Assembly (NCBI GenBank): GCA_003169895.1
Contig: PNAE01000007.1
Span: 1,717,978 to 1,781,977, forward strand
DNA from: Gemmatimonadota bacterium
Lineage (GTDB): Bacteria; Gemmatimonadota; Gemmatimonadetes; Gemmatimonadales; GWC2-71-9
DNA length: 64,000 nucleotides
Reading direction: 5' to 3'
Both the position numbers and the translations under genes were made by a program. Below are positions 42,845-51,860 of this stretch, in pieces; positions within the stretch are counted from its first letter, which is position 1; every line of letters starts with the position of its first letter. Below the pieces are notes generated by a model. It saw nothing but the letters and a program-made list of their open reading frames with translations. It had not been told where the DNA came from and made no database searches.

Positions 42845-44222
42845 GGTACTTCCTGTCCGGCGGATACCGGGAAGCAGTTGATCGTCCTACGACCTGGCCC
42901 GCTGGCGTTTCGGCAGCCGCCACTCGGTCGCGCCCCTCGGCTTTGGCGCGGTAGAGCGCCCGGTCAGCGGGGCGCAGGAGGGTCGCACCATCTGCACCGT
43001 GTTCGGGAAACATGGCGATGCCCGCCGACACCGTGAGGGTCCCCAGCGACTGGCCGAGATGCCGCACATTGAGCTGTTTGATGCCGAGACGCAGCGCCTC
43101 GACTCGTTCCCGGACAATGTCCAGTGGCATTTCTGGCAGGATGAGCGTGAACTCGTCGCCCCCGTAACGGCAGGCAATGTCGCCGCCCCGGATTTGCGTA
43201 TTCAGCAACGTGCCCACGTCGCGCAGGAGCAGGTCGCCCGCGTCATGCCCGTAGGTGTCGTTAAAATGCTTGAAGTGGTCGAGGTCGAGCATGACGACAC
43301 CCAGCGGGCCTTGACTTCGTTCGGCGCGCCCGATTTCGCGCTCCAGCGTCTCTTCCATGTAACGTCGGTTGAACAGCCCCGTGAGCGGATCATGGATGGA
43401 TTGGTTGCGCAGTGTCTCGCGCAGTTTCAAATTGATCACCGCGACCGCTGCGTGCTCCGCCAGGGCCACGGCCAACCGTTCATTCAAAGGCGCGGCGCTG
43501 TCTGCTGACTTCGCTGCAAGTCGATTCTGGCGCAGATGCATCACTCCCAACACTTCGCCCTGGGCTATCATCGGGGCACATAGATACTTGCCCGGTGGAG
43601 GGGACGGCACATGTCGGCAGGACGGATCGGTACGCGGGTTTTCGAGTCGGTACATTCGTCCGCGCCGCAACGCCCAGCAGTCGTCCGGCGCGAAGACGCG
43701 CTCGTTCGGATTCAGGGCGAGTTCGCCCCAGCTGGCCAGGCCTTCCAGATCGTTGCGGGACGGGCTGTAGACGAACAAGACTCCCATCGTACCGGGGAAC
43801 AACTGTTGCCCTGTGCGAGTGATGACGCCATAGGCTTCTGCCGCGGTGTCGCACGCCTGCAGAAAATCGCTCATTTCCGCCAGCAGGCTAATCTCGCGGT
43901 TGCGTTGTTCCAGTTCGACGGTGCGTTCTTGGACGCGGAGCTCGAGTTGATCGTGCACGGCGCGCAGGGCCGTCTCGGCCTGCTCAAGTTCCTTGATGTG
44001 GCGCGCCAGCGGGCGGAACACGACGAAGAACAGCACGGGGAAGAGCAGGGCGCTCAAGACGCTCGCGTCTATGAGTGCCGCCACCCATCCATGCGGTGCA
44101 ACGAGTGGGAGGGCGAGGATAAGGGCCATGATTCCGAGTTCGACGATGAATATCGAGAATAGCAGAATCAACACCAGACGCATCGGCGATTGATTCGTTG
44201 CGACTCTCCTGGGCTGACTCAT
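42837..44222 (-). CDS. Membrane GAF-GGDEF diguanylate cyclase
   Basis: 461 residues: two N-terminal membrane helices, a coiled coil with R-V-Q-E-R-T-V-E-L-E, a GAF domain (about 130-275) and a GGDEF domain. The active site R-Y-G-G-D-E-F is intact, and an R-G-G-D inhibitory site lies exactly five residues upstream, so the enzyme should be product-inhibited. It makes c-di-GMP from two GTP. It is the only cyclase in the window and is the natural candidate source for the riboswitch at 32.9 kb, though regulation at a distance is inference. Confidence 0.93.
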   Translation of the reverse strand: MSQPRRVATNQSPMRLVLILLFSIFIVELGIMALILALPLVAPHGWVAALIDASVLSALLFPVLFFVVFRPLARHIKELEQAETALRAVHDQLELRVQERTVELEQRNREISLLAEMSDFLQACDTAAEAYGVITRTGQQLFPGTMGVLFVYSPSRNDLEGLASWGELALNPNERVFAPDDCWALRRGRMYRLENPRTDPSCRHVPSPPPGKYLCAPMIAQGEVLGVMHLRQNRLAAKSADSAAPLNERLAVALAEHAAVAVINLKLRETLRNQSIHDPLTGLFNRRYMEETLEREIGRAERSQGPLGVVMLDLDHFKHFNDTYGHDAGDLLLRDVGTLLNTQIRGGDIACRYGGDEFTLILPEMPLDIVRERVEALRLGIKQLNVRHLGQSLGTLTVSAGIAMFPEHGADGATLLRPADRALYRAKAEGRDRVAAAETPAGQVVGRSTASRYPPDRKYHV

Positions 44223-44390
44223 CGCTCTATCCCCCCCCTTGCCTGACAGTGACCGTGAAGGGGCTAACGGCCTGCGCCGCCGCCATCCTCAAGAACAATT
44301 TCTTGGCAGCGGACGAAGAGCTCAGGGCCCGCAACAGCAAGCGCGGTGAGCGTCCGCAGCGGACTCGGCGATCGCTGCACAGGTTTGAGT
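44223..44390. other. Spacer with repeat core CGCAACAGCAAGCGCG
   Basis: 168 bases between the GGDEF gene start and the DUF2339 stop. It contains a member of the 16-17 nt repeat family (44330-44345) and CTAACGGCCTGCGCCGC (44263), a sequence also present at 49768. No gene recognised. Confidence 0.5.
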
Positions 44391-46403
44391 TCAGGGATCG
44401 TCCGCCACCCCGGCTGGTTCGGGCAATGGCTCGTCATGCGAGTTCATTGCCTGCCGGTGATAGAGGTATGCCACGAGGAGAAGCACCACCGCAAGGATGA
44501 TGAAAGATCCCACCCGGTAGAGCTGGTCAAGATTGGCGAGATCGAAGAACAGGACCTTGACTACCGCGAGGCCTGCCACGAGCAGGCCAGCGATACGCAC
44601 CGGAGTCAACTTGCGGTAGAACCCGAACACCACCAGCCCGCCCGCGAACAATGCCCACCACGCGCTCACCACGAGTCCGCTGGCCAATCGGACGACCTCC
44701 GGTGTGAAACCCAGCTGACCGATCAGGCGATTGAGTTCGTTGGTCACGCCAGCGAAGAGCACTGCACCAGCGGTCACCCAGAGCACTGAAGGGACGTGCG
44801 GCGGCAACGTGCGGTTGACGATCGAGGTCTTGTGACCGGGTACCGTGGCAGGCGTTGCGAGCGCGTCATCGCCGGTGCTCGCCACTCTCCAGAGGCCCAT
44901 CGCCAGCGCGGCGATCACGGCGATGATCATCCAGAAGGTGATCGCCCACAGGTCGACAAAGGCGGCGCCGCCAGGCGCCCGTACGATGTCGCCGAATCGC
45001 ATCGCGGCCCCGCCGAGCGCGAGCAGCGCGTACCAGCGACCGTCAAGGCGATGCTGCAGGTGATCGATGGCGGGCCAGAGCAGCGTCAATCCCAGTAGCG
45101 TCAGCACGGCGCCAATCCCGAGCCCGGGCCAGTTGAACGCGGCCAGCCCGGCCGCCGCCGTCCCGACCAGTGCGAACGCCGGCCGCGACGCCGGCAACTG
45201 GCCGACGCGGGCGTACCCCACGACGAGGTACGGCACCGCCACCAGCAACGCGATCGCACCCGGATGCGTGGCGGTCCACTGCCCGAAGGCGGTCTCAATG
45301 GTCGCAGTAATCAGCAGCGGCACCAGGTAGAAGAAGAAGGCCTCGCTCCACGACCGCGGCTCCGTCGGCGCGACCGGGTCGCCGGCAAGCCAGATGACAT
45401 TGGTGCGGAGCGCGCTCCACCAGATCGGTACGGCCAGGAGCACGCCGCCGGCGATGATCAGCCACGGTGCATCGGCTGGCGCGGTGATCGACAGCAGCAA
45501 TCCCCCGGCGCCGAGGAAGCCGATCACGCCGACCTCGACCCAACGGCGCCGGAGCCAGAGCGCGGCCAATCCTCCCGTGACGACAAAGCCGAACCCGAGG
45601 ATCGCGTTCGCCGCTGCCGCGGCCGGCAGCGCCAGCAGCAGCGACGTCGCCACGATCAACAACGTGGTGAGCCGCCATTGCCGGCGCACCGCGGCGACTC
45701 CCAGCGTCACCCCCACACCGCCGAGATAGAGCAGCAGCGCGTTGGCAGAGGGGTCGTTGCTGCCGATAACGATCGGTCCGAGCAGGGCGCCGAGTGCCGC
45801 GGCGAACCCCAGCGCTTCGATCTCGAGGCGATGTGCCACCGCGTAGGTCGCGATGGCGATCACGGCGAGACCGACGATCCCCAATTCGAGTGACACCAGC
45901 GAGTACCAGCGTGATGCGGCCCAGATCCCCAGATAGATGATGCCGGATCCGGCTCCGATCAACGACGCGCCGTAGGTCTCGGTACCGCGGCGATAAGCCC
46001 GCCATCCCACCGCGGCGACCGCGTGACCAACCAATATCGCGGCGATACAGCGCGCTACGGGCGAGATCCACCCACGGTCAATCGCGACTTTGAGGAAGTA
46101 GGCCCCAGCGAGGATCAACAGAAGCACACCGACACCCAGCACACCACGCTGTCCTAACCACTGCTCAGCGCTGAGATTCCCGAGTCGCCGCGGTTTCACT
46201 GGCTCTCGGGCCGACGACTGCCTGCCTCGGATCGGTGGCGGGAGGATCGGCTGCGGCGCGGGGTCGATCGGCGGGAGTTCCGGGAGCGGCAGCGCCTCGC
46301 CAGGAGCGCCAGTGGATTGCCCTGGGAGCAACCCGCGGCGCACGATCTCCTCAAGCACCATGAATCGATGCTCGAGACGCGCGAGACGATCTTCGACGCT
46401 CAT
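44391..46403 (-). CDS. DUF2339 multi-pass membrane protein
   Basis: 670 residues. A Pro-rich N-terminal region with a coiled coil (E-D-R-L-A-R-L-E-H-R) precedes about 18 membrane helices, the first group with L-G-Q-R-G-V-L-G-V-G-V-L-L-L-I-L-A-G. This is the DUF2339 layout (about 600-900 residues). Function is unknown; some relatives are proposed to work on surface polymers. The gene is oriented with its minus-strand neighbours but is much longer than they are. Confidence 0.85.
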   Translation of the reverse strand: MSVEDRLARLEHRFMVLEEIVRRGLLPGQSTGAPGEALPLPELPPIDPAPQPILPPPIRGRQSSAREPVKPRRLGNLSAEQWLGQRGVLGVGVLLLILAGAYFLKVAIDRGWISPVARCIAAILVGHAVAAVGWRAYRRGTETYGASLIGAGSGIIYLGIWAASRWYSLVSLELGIVGLAVIAIATYAVAHRLEIEALGFAAALGALLGPIVIGSNDPSANALLLYLGGVGVTLGVAAVRRQWRLTTLLIVATSLLLALPAAAAANAILGFGFVVTGGLAALWLRRRWVEVGVIGFLGAGGLLLSITAPADAPWLIIAGGVLLAVPIWWSALRTNVIWLAGDPVAPTEPRSWSEAFFFYLVPLLITATIETAFGQWTATHPGAIALLVAVPYLVVGYARVGQLPASRPAFALVGTAAAGLAAFNWPGLGIGAVLTLLGLTLLWPAIDHLQHRLDGRWYALLALGGAAMRFGDIVRAPGGAAFVDLWAITFWMIIAVIAALAMGLWRVASTGDDALATPATVPGHKTSIVNRTLPPHVPSVLWVTAGAVLFAGVTNELNRLIGQLGFTPEVVRLASGLVVSAWWALFAGGLVVFGFYRKLTPVRIAGLLVAGLAVVKVLFFDLANLDQLYRVGSFIILAVVLLLVAYLYHRQAMNSHDEPLPEPAGVADDP

Positions 46404-46592
46404 GCTCTCAGCATCCCTGACACGCTGGTATGGGCTTCAGGGTGATGTTCTGGGCCGCCTTAGATGTAACCCTCACCTCGGGACTGCGGAAGGACAGCGG
46501 GACGCTGCGTGGCAAGCCGTTCAACGTCGCCGTCAGCGCATGCGCCTCTGTTACGAGGCGCGCGGGGCGGCTGATTCTCAGCGAGCGTTCGT

Positions 46593-47066
46593 TCAATCCC
46601 TGGCGTACGTCCCCACGAGCTCCGCCATGGCGAGCACGTGCCCGGCCATCGCGCGCTCGAGATCGGCCTTGCGCGCTTGTGCGCCGAGGTCGGCGAGCAC
46701 GATGTCGAGCGCATACGCCTTGTGGAAATACCGATGGCGGCCTTTGGGCGGGCAGGGGCCATCGTAGCCCGTGTGGTCGCCGTCGTTCACCCCTTCGCGT
46801 GCGCCCGCCGGCAACCGCCGACCGCTCGCCCCCTCGGGCAGTTCGGCCGACGTCGCGGGCACGTTATAGAGCACCCAGTGCACCCACACCCGCTTGGGTG
46901 CGGCGGGATCGGGAGCATCGGGATCGTCGATGATCAGTGCGATGCTCTTCGTACCGGCGGGGAGGCCGCGCCAGCGCAGCGGCGGAGACAGGTTGGCGTC
47001 GTCGCAGGTGAAGCGCGGAGGAATCGCGCTCCCCTGCTGGAATGCCGCCGACTCGAGCACGAACAT
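46593..47066 (-). CDS. PEBP-family protein (YbhB/YbcL type)
   Basis: 157 residues. Signatures: R-F-T-C-D-D-A-N-L-S-P-P-L-R-W, A-L-I-I-D-D-P-D-A-P, V-H-W-V-L-Y-N-V-P and G-Y-D-G-P-C-P-P-K-G-R-H-R-Y, all typical of the Raf-kinase-inhibitor-like fold that binds phospho-ligands. The role in bacteria is unknown. The start at 47066 follows AGGAGG. The 46404-46592 spacer has GTTGAAC-type motifs but no gene. Confidence 0.93.
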   Translation of the reverse strand: MFVLESAAFQQGSAIPPRFTCDDANLSPPLRWRGLPAGTKSIALIIDDPDAPDPAAPKRVWVHWVLYNVPATSAELPEGASGRRLPAGAREGVNDGDHTGYDGPCPPKGRHRYFHKAYALDIVLADLGAQARKADLERAMAGHVLAMAELVGTYARD

Positions 47067-47117
47067 CGGGACCTCCTGGCGAGACCTCGTGAGCCCGGGA
47101 GAAAAGTGTCGGTGCGC

Positions 47118-47134
47118 CGCCAGCAGCAAGCGCG
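47118..47134 (-). repeat. Dispersed 17-mer, copy a
   Basis: CGCCAGCAGCAAGCGCG on the + strand (written as its complement GCGCTTGCTGCTGGCG on the minus strand). An identical copy is at 48431-48447; related copies are at 44330, 47869 and 51861. It lies in the 102-base gap between the PEBP and MBL genes. Confidence 0.7.
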
Positions 47135-47168
47135 GTTCAGGCGCGCGACATGCTCGGTGGAAGGTACG

Positions 47169-47825
47169 CTAAAGCCTGAGACGCATGCCGTCCCAGCCGA
47201 CTCGGGCCCGAGCCCGGCGGGGATTATGGTAGAACCAGGATCCGAGGTGGACGACGAGGAATCTTGGGGTGAATTCGGCGAAGAAGGCGATTAGCTCTGG
47301 CAGGCCGGCGTGACCGAAGCGCTTGCCGGTTGTCGCGTTCTTTCGGACCAAGCCGCCGCGGCGAAGAAAGCTTCCCGCCGTAATGACTAGATCAAGATCG
47401 TGAAGCAATCGGTGATACCCCGGTCGAATGTCAATGAGGTCACCAGTGTAGAGCAGTGACTTCCCGCCCCGATCGACCCGATAGGCGAGCGAGCGGACGT
47501 GTTCGCTATGGGTTGCCGGCATTGCGGTGATACGCCAACCATCGAGGTGCAGGACTTGGCCAGGCTTGACCAGGATGGCGTGAGAACCAGGCGGAGTCTC
47601 CGGAGCATAGACAGGGGGCAGGCCGCTCGTTGGAGCCCGCACGAAGAAGGCGTGATCTGGATGCAGGTGGGTGATGAGAATCCAACGATGGCGGTAGCGG
47701 AGGAACCTCCGCTCCCCGATGTCCAGCATGAGCTCCCGATCGAGAAGCGCACCGGAATGGCTCGCGTGACGCTTGGCTGACAGCTGGATGTTTCCACGCG
47801 TGCCGAGGACATGGAGTTCCATCAT
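47169..47825 (-). CDS. Metallo-beta-lactamase-fold hydrolase
   Basis: 218 residues. The metal motif T-H-L-H-P-D-H-A-F-F (H-x-H-x-D-H) is intact at about residue 53. Other elements are A-T-H-S-E-H and G-D-L-I-D, supplying the third His/Asp ligands. It resembles RNase Z/UlaG-like stand-alone hydrolases, and the substrate is unknown. Tandem ATGs start the gene (47825 and 47822). Confidence 0.85.
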   Translation of the reverse strand: MMELHVLGTRGNIQLSAKRHASHSGALLDRELMLDIGERRFLRYRHRWILITHLHPDHAFFVRAPTSGLPPVYAPETPPGSHAILVKPGQVLHLDGWRITAMPATHSEHVRSLAYRVDRGGKSLLYTGDLIDIRPGYHRLLHDLDLVITAGSFLRRGGLVRKNATTGKRFGHAGLPELIAFFAEFTPRFLVVHLGSWFYHNPRRARARVGWDGMRLRL

Positions 47826-47907
47826 CGCCTCTCACAATGGCGCTCAAGGCAAGGCGCCTAACCACCAGCGCTTCTGCTGCCAGGCGACTTGAAGAGATTC
47901 TTCGCGC
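47826..47907. repeat. attC-like spacer with GCCTAAC and the repeat core
   Basis: 82 bases between DUF2784 and the MBL gene. On the minus strand it ends in GTTAGGC (47862-47856), which fits the attC R-prime consensus GTTRRRY, preceded by GGTG and then GCGCT, which can pair with AGCGC after AAC at the end of the DUF2784 gene. CGCTTCTGCTGCCAGGCG (47869-47886) is a repeat-family copy. The other end of the site is poor, so a working recombination site is not shown. Confidence 0.4.
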
Positions 47908-48291
47908 TCAACGGTTCTCCAGTCGGGGGGGCCTGCGCCACCGTCTCGCCACTTGCCGATAAAGGAGCATGTTAACCAGCAACGCCAGACTGCCCAGACC
48001 GACTTGCGCCGTGCGCGTGAGCCCGGACGGATAGAGCACGGCGGTAATGTAGTGATCGATAAAGCCGCCGACGTATCCTGCCCCGCCACCCCGTACCCGA
48101 AGCGTCTTCTCGAGCGGCGTGAGCGGGCAGATCCAGCCGGCGAACTCAATCAGGACACCCCAGCCCGCAGCGGGCAGGTGGACCCAGGCGAGTTTGGGCC
48201 ACCGCAGCACGAGGAGGGCGCCGAGCACCACGAAGGCGACGAAGGCAAGGTGCCCGAGCAAGGCGACGACGGCCAGCCATCGAAAAAGCAT
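47908..48291 (-). CDS. DUF2784 membrane protein
   Basis: 127 residues with about three membrane helices: L-L-G-H-L-A-F-V-A-F-V-V-L-G at the start, then W-G-V-L-I-E-F-A-G-W-I-C-P-L-T-P-L-E, the DUF2784 hallmark (I-C-P-L-T-x-L-E), and G-F-I-D-H-Y near a third helix. Function unknown. It lies between repeat-bearing spacers. Confidence 0.9.
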   Translation of the reverse strand: MLFRWLAVVALLGHLAFVAFVVLGALLVLRWPKLAWVHLPAAGWGVLIEFAGWICPLTPLEKTLRVRGGGAGYVGGFIDHYITAVLYPSGLTRTAQVGLGSLALLVNMLLYRQVARRWRRPPRLENR

Positions 48292-48359
48292 TGAATTCAG
48301 CGGATCCCGACCACGCTACTCATTCTATCCAGCACCGCATAACGACGCTCCTCTTGTGC

Positions 48360-48434
48360 GGCGAGGCGTGCAGGGCGGCCGCGCAACCTCAGATCAATGA
48401 CCCTTGCGCGGCCGCCCCGCACTGACGCCTCGCC
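48360..48434. repeat. 31-bp imperfect inverted repeat, hairpin-like
   Basis: Left arm 48360-48386 and right arm 48404-48434 are complementary over 27 of 31 bases, with a 4-base bulge (CAGT) on the right and one mismatch. The loop is 17 bases. The right arm runs directly into the repeat core at 48431. It may be a mobile-element end or a stable RNA/DNA hairpin. The rest of 48292-48653 is empty. Confidence 0.6.
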
Positions 48435-48447
48435 AGCAGCAAGCGCG
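48431..48447 (-). repeat. Dispersed 17-mer, copy b
   Basis: CGCCAGCAGCAAGCGCG, identical to copy a at 47118. It overlaps the end of the inverted repeat. Confidence 0.75.
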
Positions 48448-48653
48448 CCTCTGAAAGCGCGGCGCGCAAAGGGGTGTACGATCTCTCCGACCGTCGCGAA
48501 ACGGCCCACACTGCGTACACCCGAATATCAAGCCAGCACTCCTGCCAGGACGAGAGCAGCACGAAGCTGTCTTCAGGCGCCTCTACGTGCACGACAGCAC
48601 AGGAGTATTGTTCGAAGGAGGTGGCCCATTGGGGTTACCGGGCGCGTCGCGAC

Positions 48654-49100
48654 TTACACGACGGACACCAGCGCTTGCTCCGGGCGCACCCCCCAGCCTT
48701 CGTGTTGCTGCAGCCACTCCTCGTAGCTCCAGCCGTTCTGCAACATTTAGTAGAGATAGCAGCACAGCTTTCGCGCCGCCGCGACCGTGGCTTTCGCTTT
48801 CCCCTTGGAGCGCAACAACCTCTGATACTGCATCCCAATCGGTCCCGGCGCCAGCTTCAGCGTCTGCACGATCTCGATCAGCACCCACTTGAGCCAGGGA
48901 CTGCCCGCGCCATCGACGCCGCCGTGCGCCGTTTTGTCGCCCGAGCTCCGCGTGCTCGGCACCAGACCCGCATACGCTGCGAGCTGATGGCTCGACGCGA
49001 AGCGATCGATGCGGCCGATTTCGGCAAGCAGCAATGGCGCGCCAAAGGGACCAATCCCGGGGACCGTCTGCAGTCGCTCCGCCGCCGTGTCCCCCGCCAC
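48654..49100 (-). pseudogene. IS110-family transposase fragment, C-terminal, with in-frame stop
   Basis: The minus frame reads L-Q-T-V-P-G-I-G-P-F-G-A, Y-A-G-L-V-P, H-G-G-V-D-G-A-G and R-K-L-C-C-Y-L-Y, the Transposase_20 C-terminal domain of IS110. TAA (48747-48749) then interrupts the usual Y-W-M-L run, and the frame resumes as M-L-Q-N-G-W-S-Y-E-E-W-L to a stop at 48654. The N-terminal DEDD half is absent: the reading stops at the IS5 junction at about 49100. Confidence 0.85.
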
Positions 49101-49615
49101 CGATCATTGCGGCGCCGAGCTCGACGAAGAACGCGACCCAGACGCGCGATCCCGAGATGCGGCAGACGAAGAAGGGCAAGATGTGGCACTTCGGGATGAA
49201 GATCCACGTGGGCAGCGACCGGCGCGGCATCGTGCACACGGTGACGACAACCGACGCGGCGCAGGCGGACATCACGCAATTCCACGACCTGCTGCACGGC
49301 GCGGAGACGGCGGTGTACGGCGACAAAGCCTATTGGTGTGCCGAGGATCAGGCCGACTGCGAAGCCCAAGGAGTGAAGTTCCGCATCAATCGGCGCGGGC
49401 AGCGCACGCCGTATTGGGACGGGATCAACCGGGCGCGCTCGCGGGTGCGCGCCCACGTGGAGCATCCCTTTCATGTGGTCAAGCGGCTGTGGGGCTTCGC
49501 GAAGGTGCGGTACCGGGGTCTAGCCAAGAACACGACGCGCATCTTCGCGCTCTTTGCCTTGGCGAATCTCTACCGGCTGCGCCACCGACTTATGCCGAGC
49601 GCCGGGTCGGCGTGA
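49101..49615 (+). pseudogene. IS5-family transposase, C-terminal half
   Basis: The + frame reads I-I-A-A-P-S-S-T-K-N, then D-P-E-M-R-Q-T-K-K-G-K-M-W-H-F-G-M-K, V-Y-G-D-K-A-Y-W, and R-V-R-A-H-V-E-H-P-F with F-A-L-F-A-L-A-N-L. This is the DDE domain of an IS5 transposase. The normal D-A-T before I-I-A-A, which holds the first catalytic Asp, is lost at the junction with the IS110 fragment, so the enzyme is dead. 49616-49858 holds IS-flank sequence and CTAACGGCCTGCGCCGC, and I see no terminal inverted repeats. Confidence 0.88.
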
Positions 49616-49858
49616 GATCAGCCCCGGCGACGCGGTCCGCTACCCTGATTCGACGTCAGGCGACGGCGCCCTTGGCCACTGCGGAGCGATCACGCCAGCA
49701 CCACAACACTCGTGGGCCCGATTTTTCCACGCTGAGGAGCGTGCGAGTGACCTGTGCAGAGCTTCCCTAACGGCCTGCGCCGCTGCGCGCGGCGCGGATT
49801 GAAACGAAGCTAACGTTTCGCGTCCGGCAGCGTCTATTCCAGATATCCCGGAGAGCCC

Positions 49859-51019
49859 ATGTCCAGCTTGCAACGCAGCGCCGGTTCCATTCTGCTCCTC
49901 GCCTTCGTCGCCGGCCCGCTCACGGCACAGACCCCGACCGATGAGGCACGCGCCCACCTTGCCAAGGCGCGCTCCCTGGCCGGCAGTGAGTTCCTCACCA
50001 CCGAGGAGGTCCAGTGCAACGAACTCGGTGGCGACGACCCGTACCGCATGACGGCCAAGGACGAGCACGCTACCCCCACGCAAGTATTCGACAACGTGTA
50101 CTACATCGGCAGCAAGTCGCTGGGTGCGTGGGCAGTCAGGACCTCCGAGGGGATCATTCTCATCAATGCGATGCATACCAGGTCCGTCGAGTCCACGCTG
50201 CTGCCGGGACTGCACAAGCTCGGGCTCGACCCGGCGCAGGTAAAGTACGTCATCGTGACACAGGCTCAGGGTGATGACTTCGGCGGCGCGCGATATTTCC
50301 AGGACAAATACGCCGCGCAGGTGATCATGTCATCGGCCGACTGGAACGCCCTCTCCCGAACCACCGCTACGCGTACCCCGCGCGGCGCGCCCCGCGGGGA
50401 TACTCTCGGCGGCGGCAGCAGACGCGGTGGTGGTGGCGGCGGTGGTAGCGGCGGCGGTGGCCGGGGTGGATTTGGCGGCGGCCGGGGCGGGTTTGGCGGC
50501 GGCCGCGGTGGCGGCGGCTTTGGTCGTGGCGGATCAGCAGGCGGCAATCGCGGTGGCAACAGCCAATCCGAGCCGGTCGACGACATGCCGCAACACGACC
50601 AGGTGGCCGTGGACGGCCAGACGTTTGCGCTCGGAGATGAGACCGTGACGGTGCTGCTGACGCCGGGACACACCCCGGGCACGTTGTCGGTGATTGTTCC
50701 CGTTACCGATCACGGTGAGCCGCATGTTGCGGTCGTGCTTGGCGGCACCGCGATCCCTCGGTCGAGCGACATGAAGAACGCCTACATCACGTCCGCACAG
50801 CACCTGGCCGCCGCGGGCGCGACCGCCCACGTAGACGCCGAACTGAATGGATATCCCTTCGTGGATAACGGCATCGCACGGATGGACAGTCTTCGGCGTG
50901 CCCGCACGCGCGTCGCCAACCCATTCGTCATCGGCGGCGACGGCTTCCAGCGCTACATGGGTGTCATTGGCGAATGCGGCTGGGTCAGCCTGCTGGGGCC
51001 GACCCGCGATCCGGATTGA
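49859..51019 (+). CDS. Secreted MBL-fold protein with substituted metal ligands and a Gly-rich insert
   Basis: 386 residues with a signal peptide (S-I-L-L-L-A-F-V-A-G-P-L-T-A-Q). The scaffold is that of subclass B3-like MBL proteins (V-F-D-N-V-Y-Y-I-G, then V-I-V-T-Q-A-Q-G-D-D-F-G-G and L-L-T-P-G-H-T-P-G). The H-x-H-x-D-H motif is Q135-A-Q137-G-D-D, so three His ligands are replaced; His271 in P-G-H-T is kept. Residues about 181-240 are a Gly/Arg-rich insert coded by repeated GGTGGC-type codons. It is unlikely to be a zinc hydrolase and could be a binding protein. Confidence 0.82.
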   Translation: MSSLQRSAGSILLLAFVAGPLTAQTPTDEARAHLAKARSLAGSEFLTTEEVQCNELGGDDPYRMTAKDEHATPTQVFDNVYYIGSKSLGAWAVRTSEGIILINAMHTRSVESTLLPGLHKLGLDPAQVKYVIVTQAQGDDFGGARYFQDKYAAQVIMSSADWNALSRTTATRTPRGAPRGDTLGGGSRRGGGGGGGSGGGGRGGFGGGRGGFGGGRGGGGFGRGGSAGGNRGGNSQSEPVDDMPQHDQVAVDGQTFALGDETVTVLLTPGHTPGTLSVIVPVTDHGEPHVAVVLGGTAIPRSSDMKNAYITSAQHLAAAGATAHVDAELNGYPFVDNGIARMDSLRRARTRVANPFVIGGDGFQRYMGVIGECGWVSLLGPTRDPD

Positions 51020-51028
51020 ACGAGCTGG

Positions 51029-51130
51029 AACGGCGTCGCCGATCGGTTCGGTGCTTTTGCTGCGCGCCGCGCTGGCGCGCCGATGCTTCGCCTGCAGAAC
51101 GCGCTCATGTGGCCACCGGCGAGAGCCGTT
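51029..51130. repeat. Imperfect palindrome with attC-like layout
   Basis: AACGGC (51029-51034) pairs with GCCGTT (51125-51130). After a 2-3 base gap, CGCCG (51037) pairs with CGGCG (51117), and the pairing continues with one extra base. The AAC...GTT ends and an inner stem with a bulged base resemble an attC site, but the outer RYYY/RRRY bases do not pair well. The right end overlaps the stop of the VIT1-like gene. Confidence 0.45.
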
Positions 51131-51815
51131 AGAGGACGGCGCCGAACAGATGTCCGACGGCGGCAGTACATCCCATGGCTACCGCACCCCAGAATGCGAC
51201 GCGCAGCGCTCCTCGTGTGAGCGAGGCACCCCCAAGTCGAGCAGCTACACCCCCGAGGAGGACCAGGAGCGCCAACGTCATTCCCACGACGGTCAGCGTC
51301 AGGAACCTGGCCGGTAACAGGGCCGCAAGGAGCGCAGGGGGTGCTGCGCCGACGGTAAATGAGGCCGCCGACGCCACCGCTGCCTGGATCGGCCGAGCCC
51401 GCGTCGCCTCATGAATGCCGAGTTCGTCCCGGGCATGGGCCCCCAAGGCGTCGTGAGCCATCAATTGATCGGCGACTTGGGTCGCGAGATCACGGCTCAG
51501 GCCCCGGGTCATGTAGATCCCCGCCAACTCGGCTCGCTCAGCCGTCGGCGCGGTGGCGAGTTCGCCCCGCTCTTGGGCAAGATCGGCCCGTTCGGTGTCC
51601 GCTTGGGAGCTGACCGATACATACTCGCCCGCCGCCATGGAAAGCGCACCAGCCACTAGGCCCGCGACTGCGGCGATCAGGACCGCCGCCCGGCCCGGCT
51701 CGGCAGAAGCGACGCCCACGATCAAGCTGCTGGTGGAGATGAGGCCGTCGTTGGCGCCAAGGACGGCCGCGCGCAACCAGCCGATCCGCGCACCATGGTG
51801 CATTTCACCGGACAT
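51129..51815 (-). CDS. VIT1/CCC1-family transporter
   Basis: 228 residues with about five membrane helices. The family motif A-V-L-G-A-N-D-G-L-I-S-T-S-S-L-I-V-G-V is near the N-terminus, and the M-A-A-G-E-Y-V-S-V-S-S-Q segment follows. A cytoplasmic loop rich in Glu/Arg (the metal-binding insert) precedes the last three helices. Relatives move Fe2+ or Mn2+. The start at 51815 follows AGGGA; the frame open to 51980 is not family-like. Confidence 0.9.
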   Translation of the reverse strand: MSGEMHHGARIGWLRAAVLGANDGLISTSSLIVGVASAEPGRAAVLIAAVAGLVAGALSMAAGEYVSVSSQADTERADLAQERGELATAPTAERAELAGIYMTRGLSRDLATQVADQLMAHDALGAHARDELGIHEATRARPIQAAVASAASFTVGAAPPALLAALLPARFLTLTVVGMTLALLVLLGGVAARLGGASLTRGALRVAFWGAVAMGCTAAVGHLFGAVL

Positions 51816-51860
51816 GATCGTCCCTTGTATTGCTGTCGATCGGATGCCACATGAGGCTCT

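Noticed and set aside
51029-51130. A firm attC annotation
   Set aside because: The outer RYYY and RRRY bases do not pair and no integrase gene is present; kept as a palindrome with attC-like layout.
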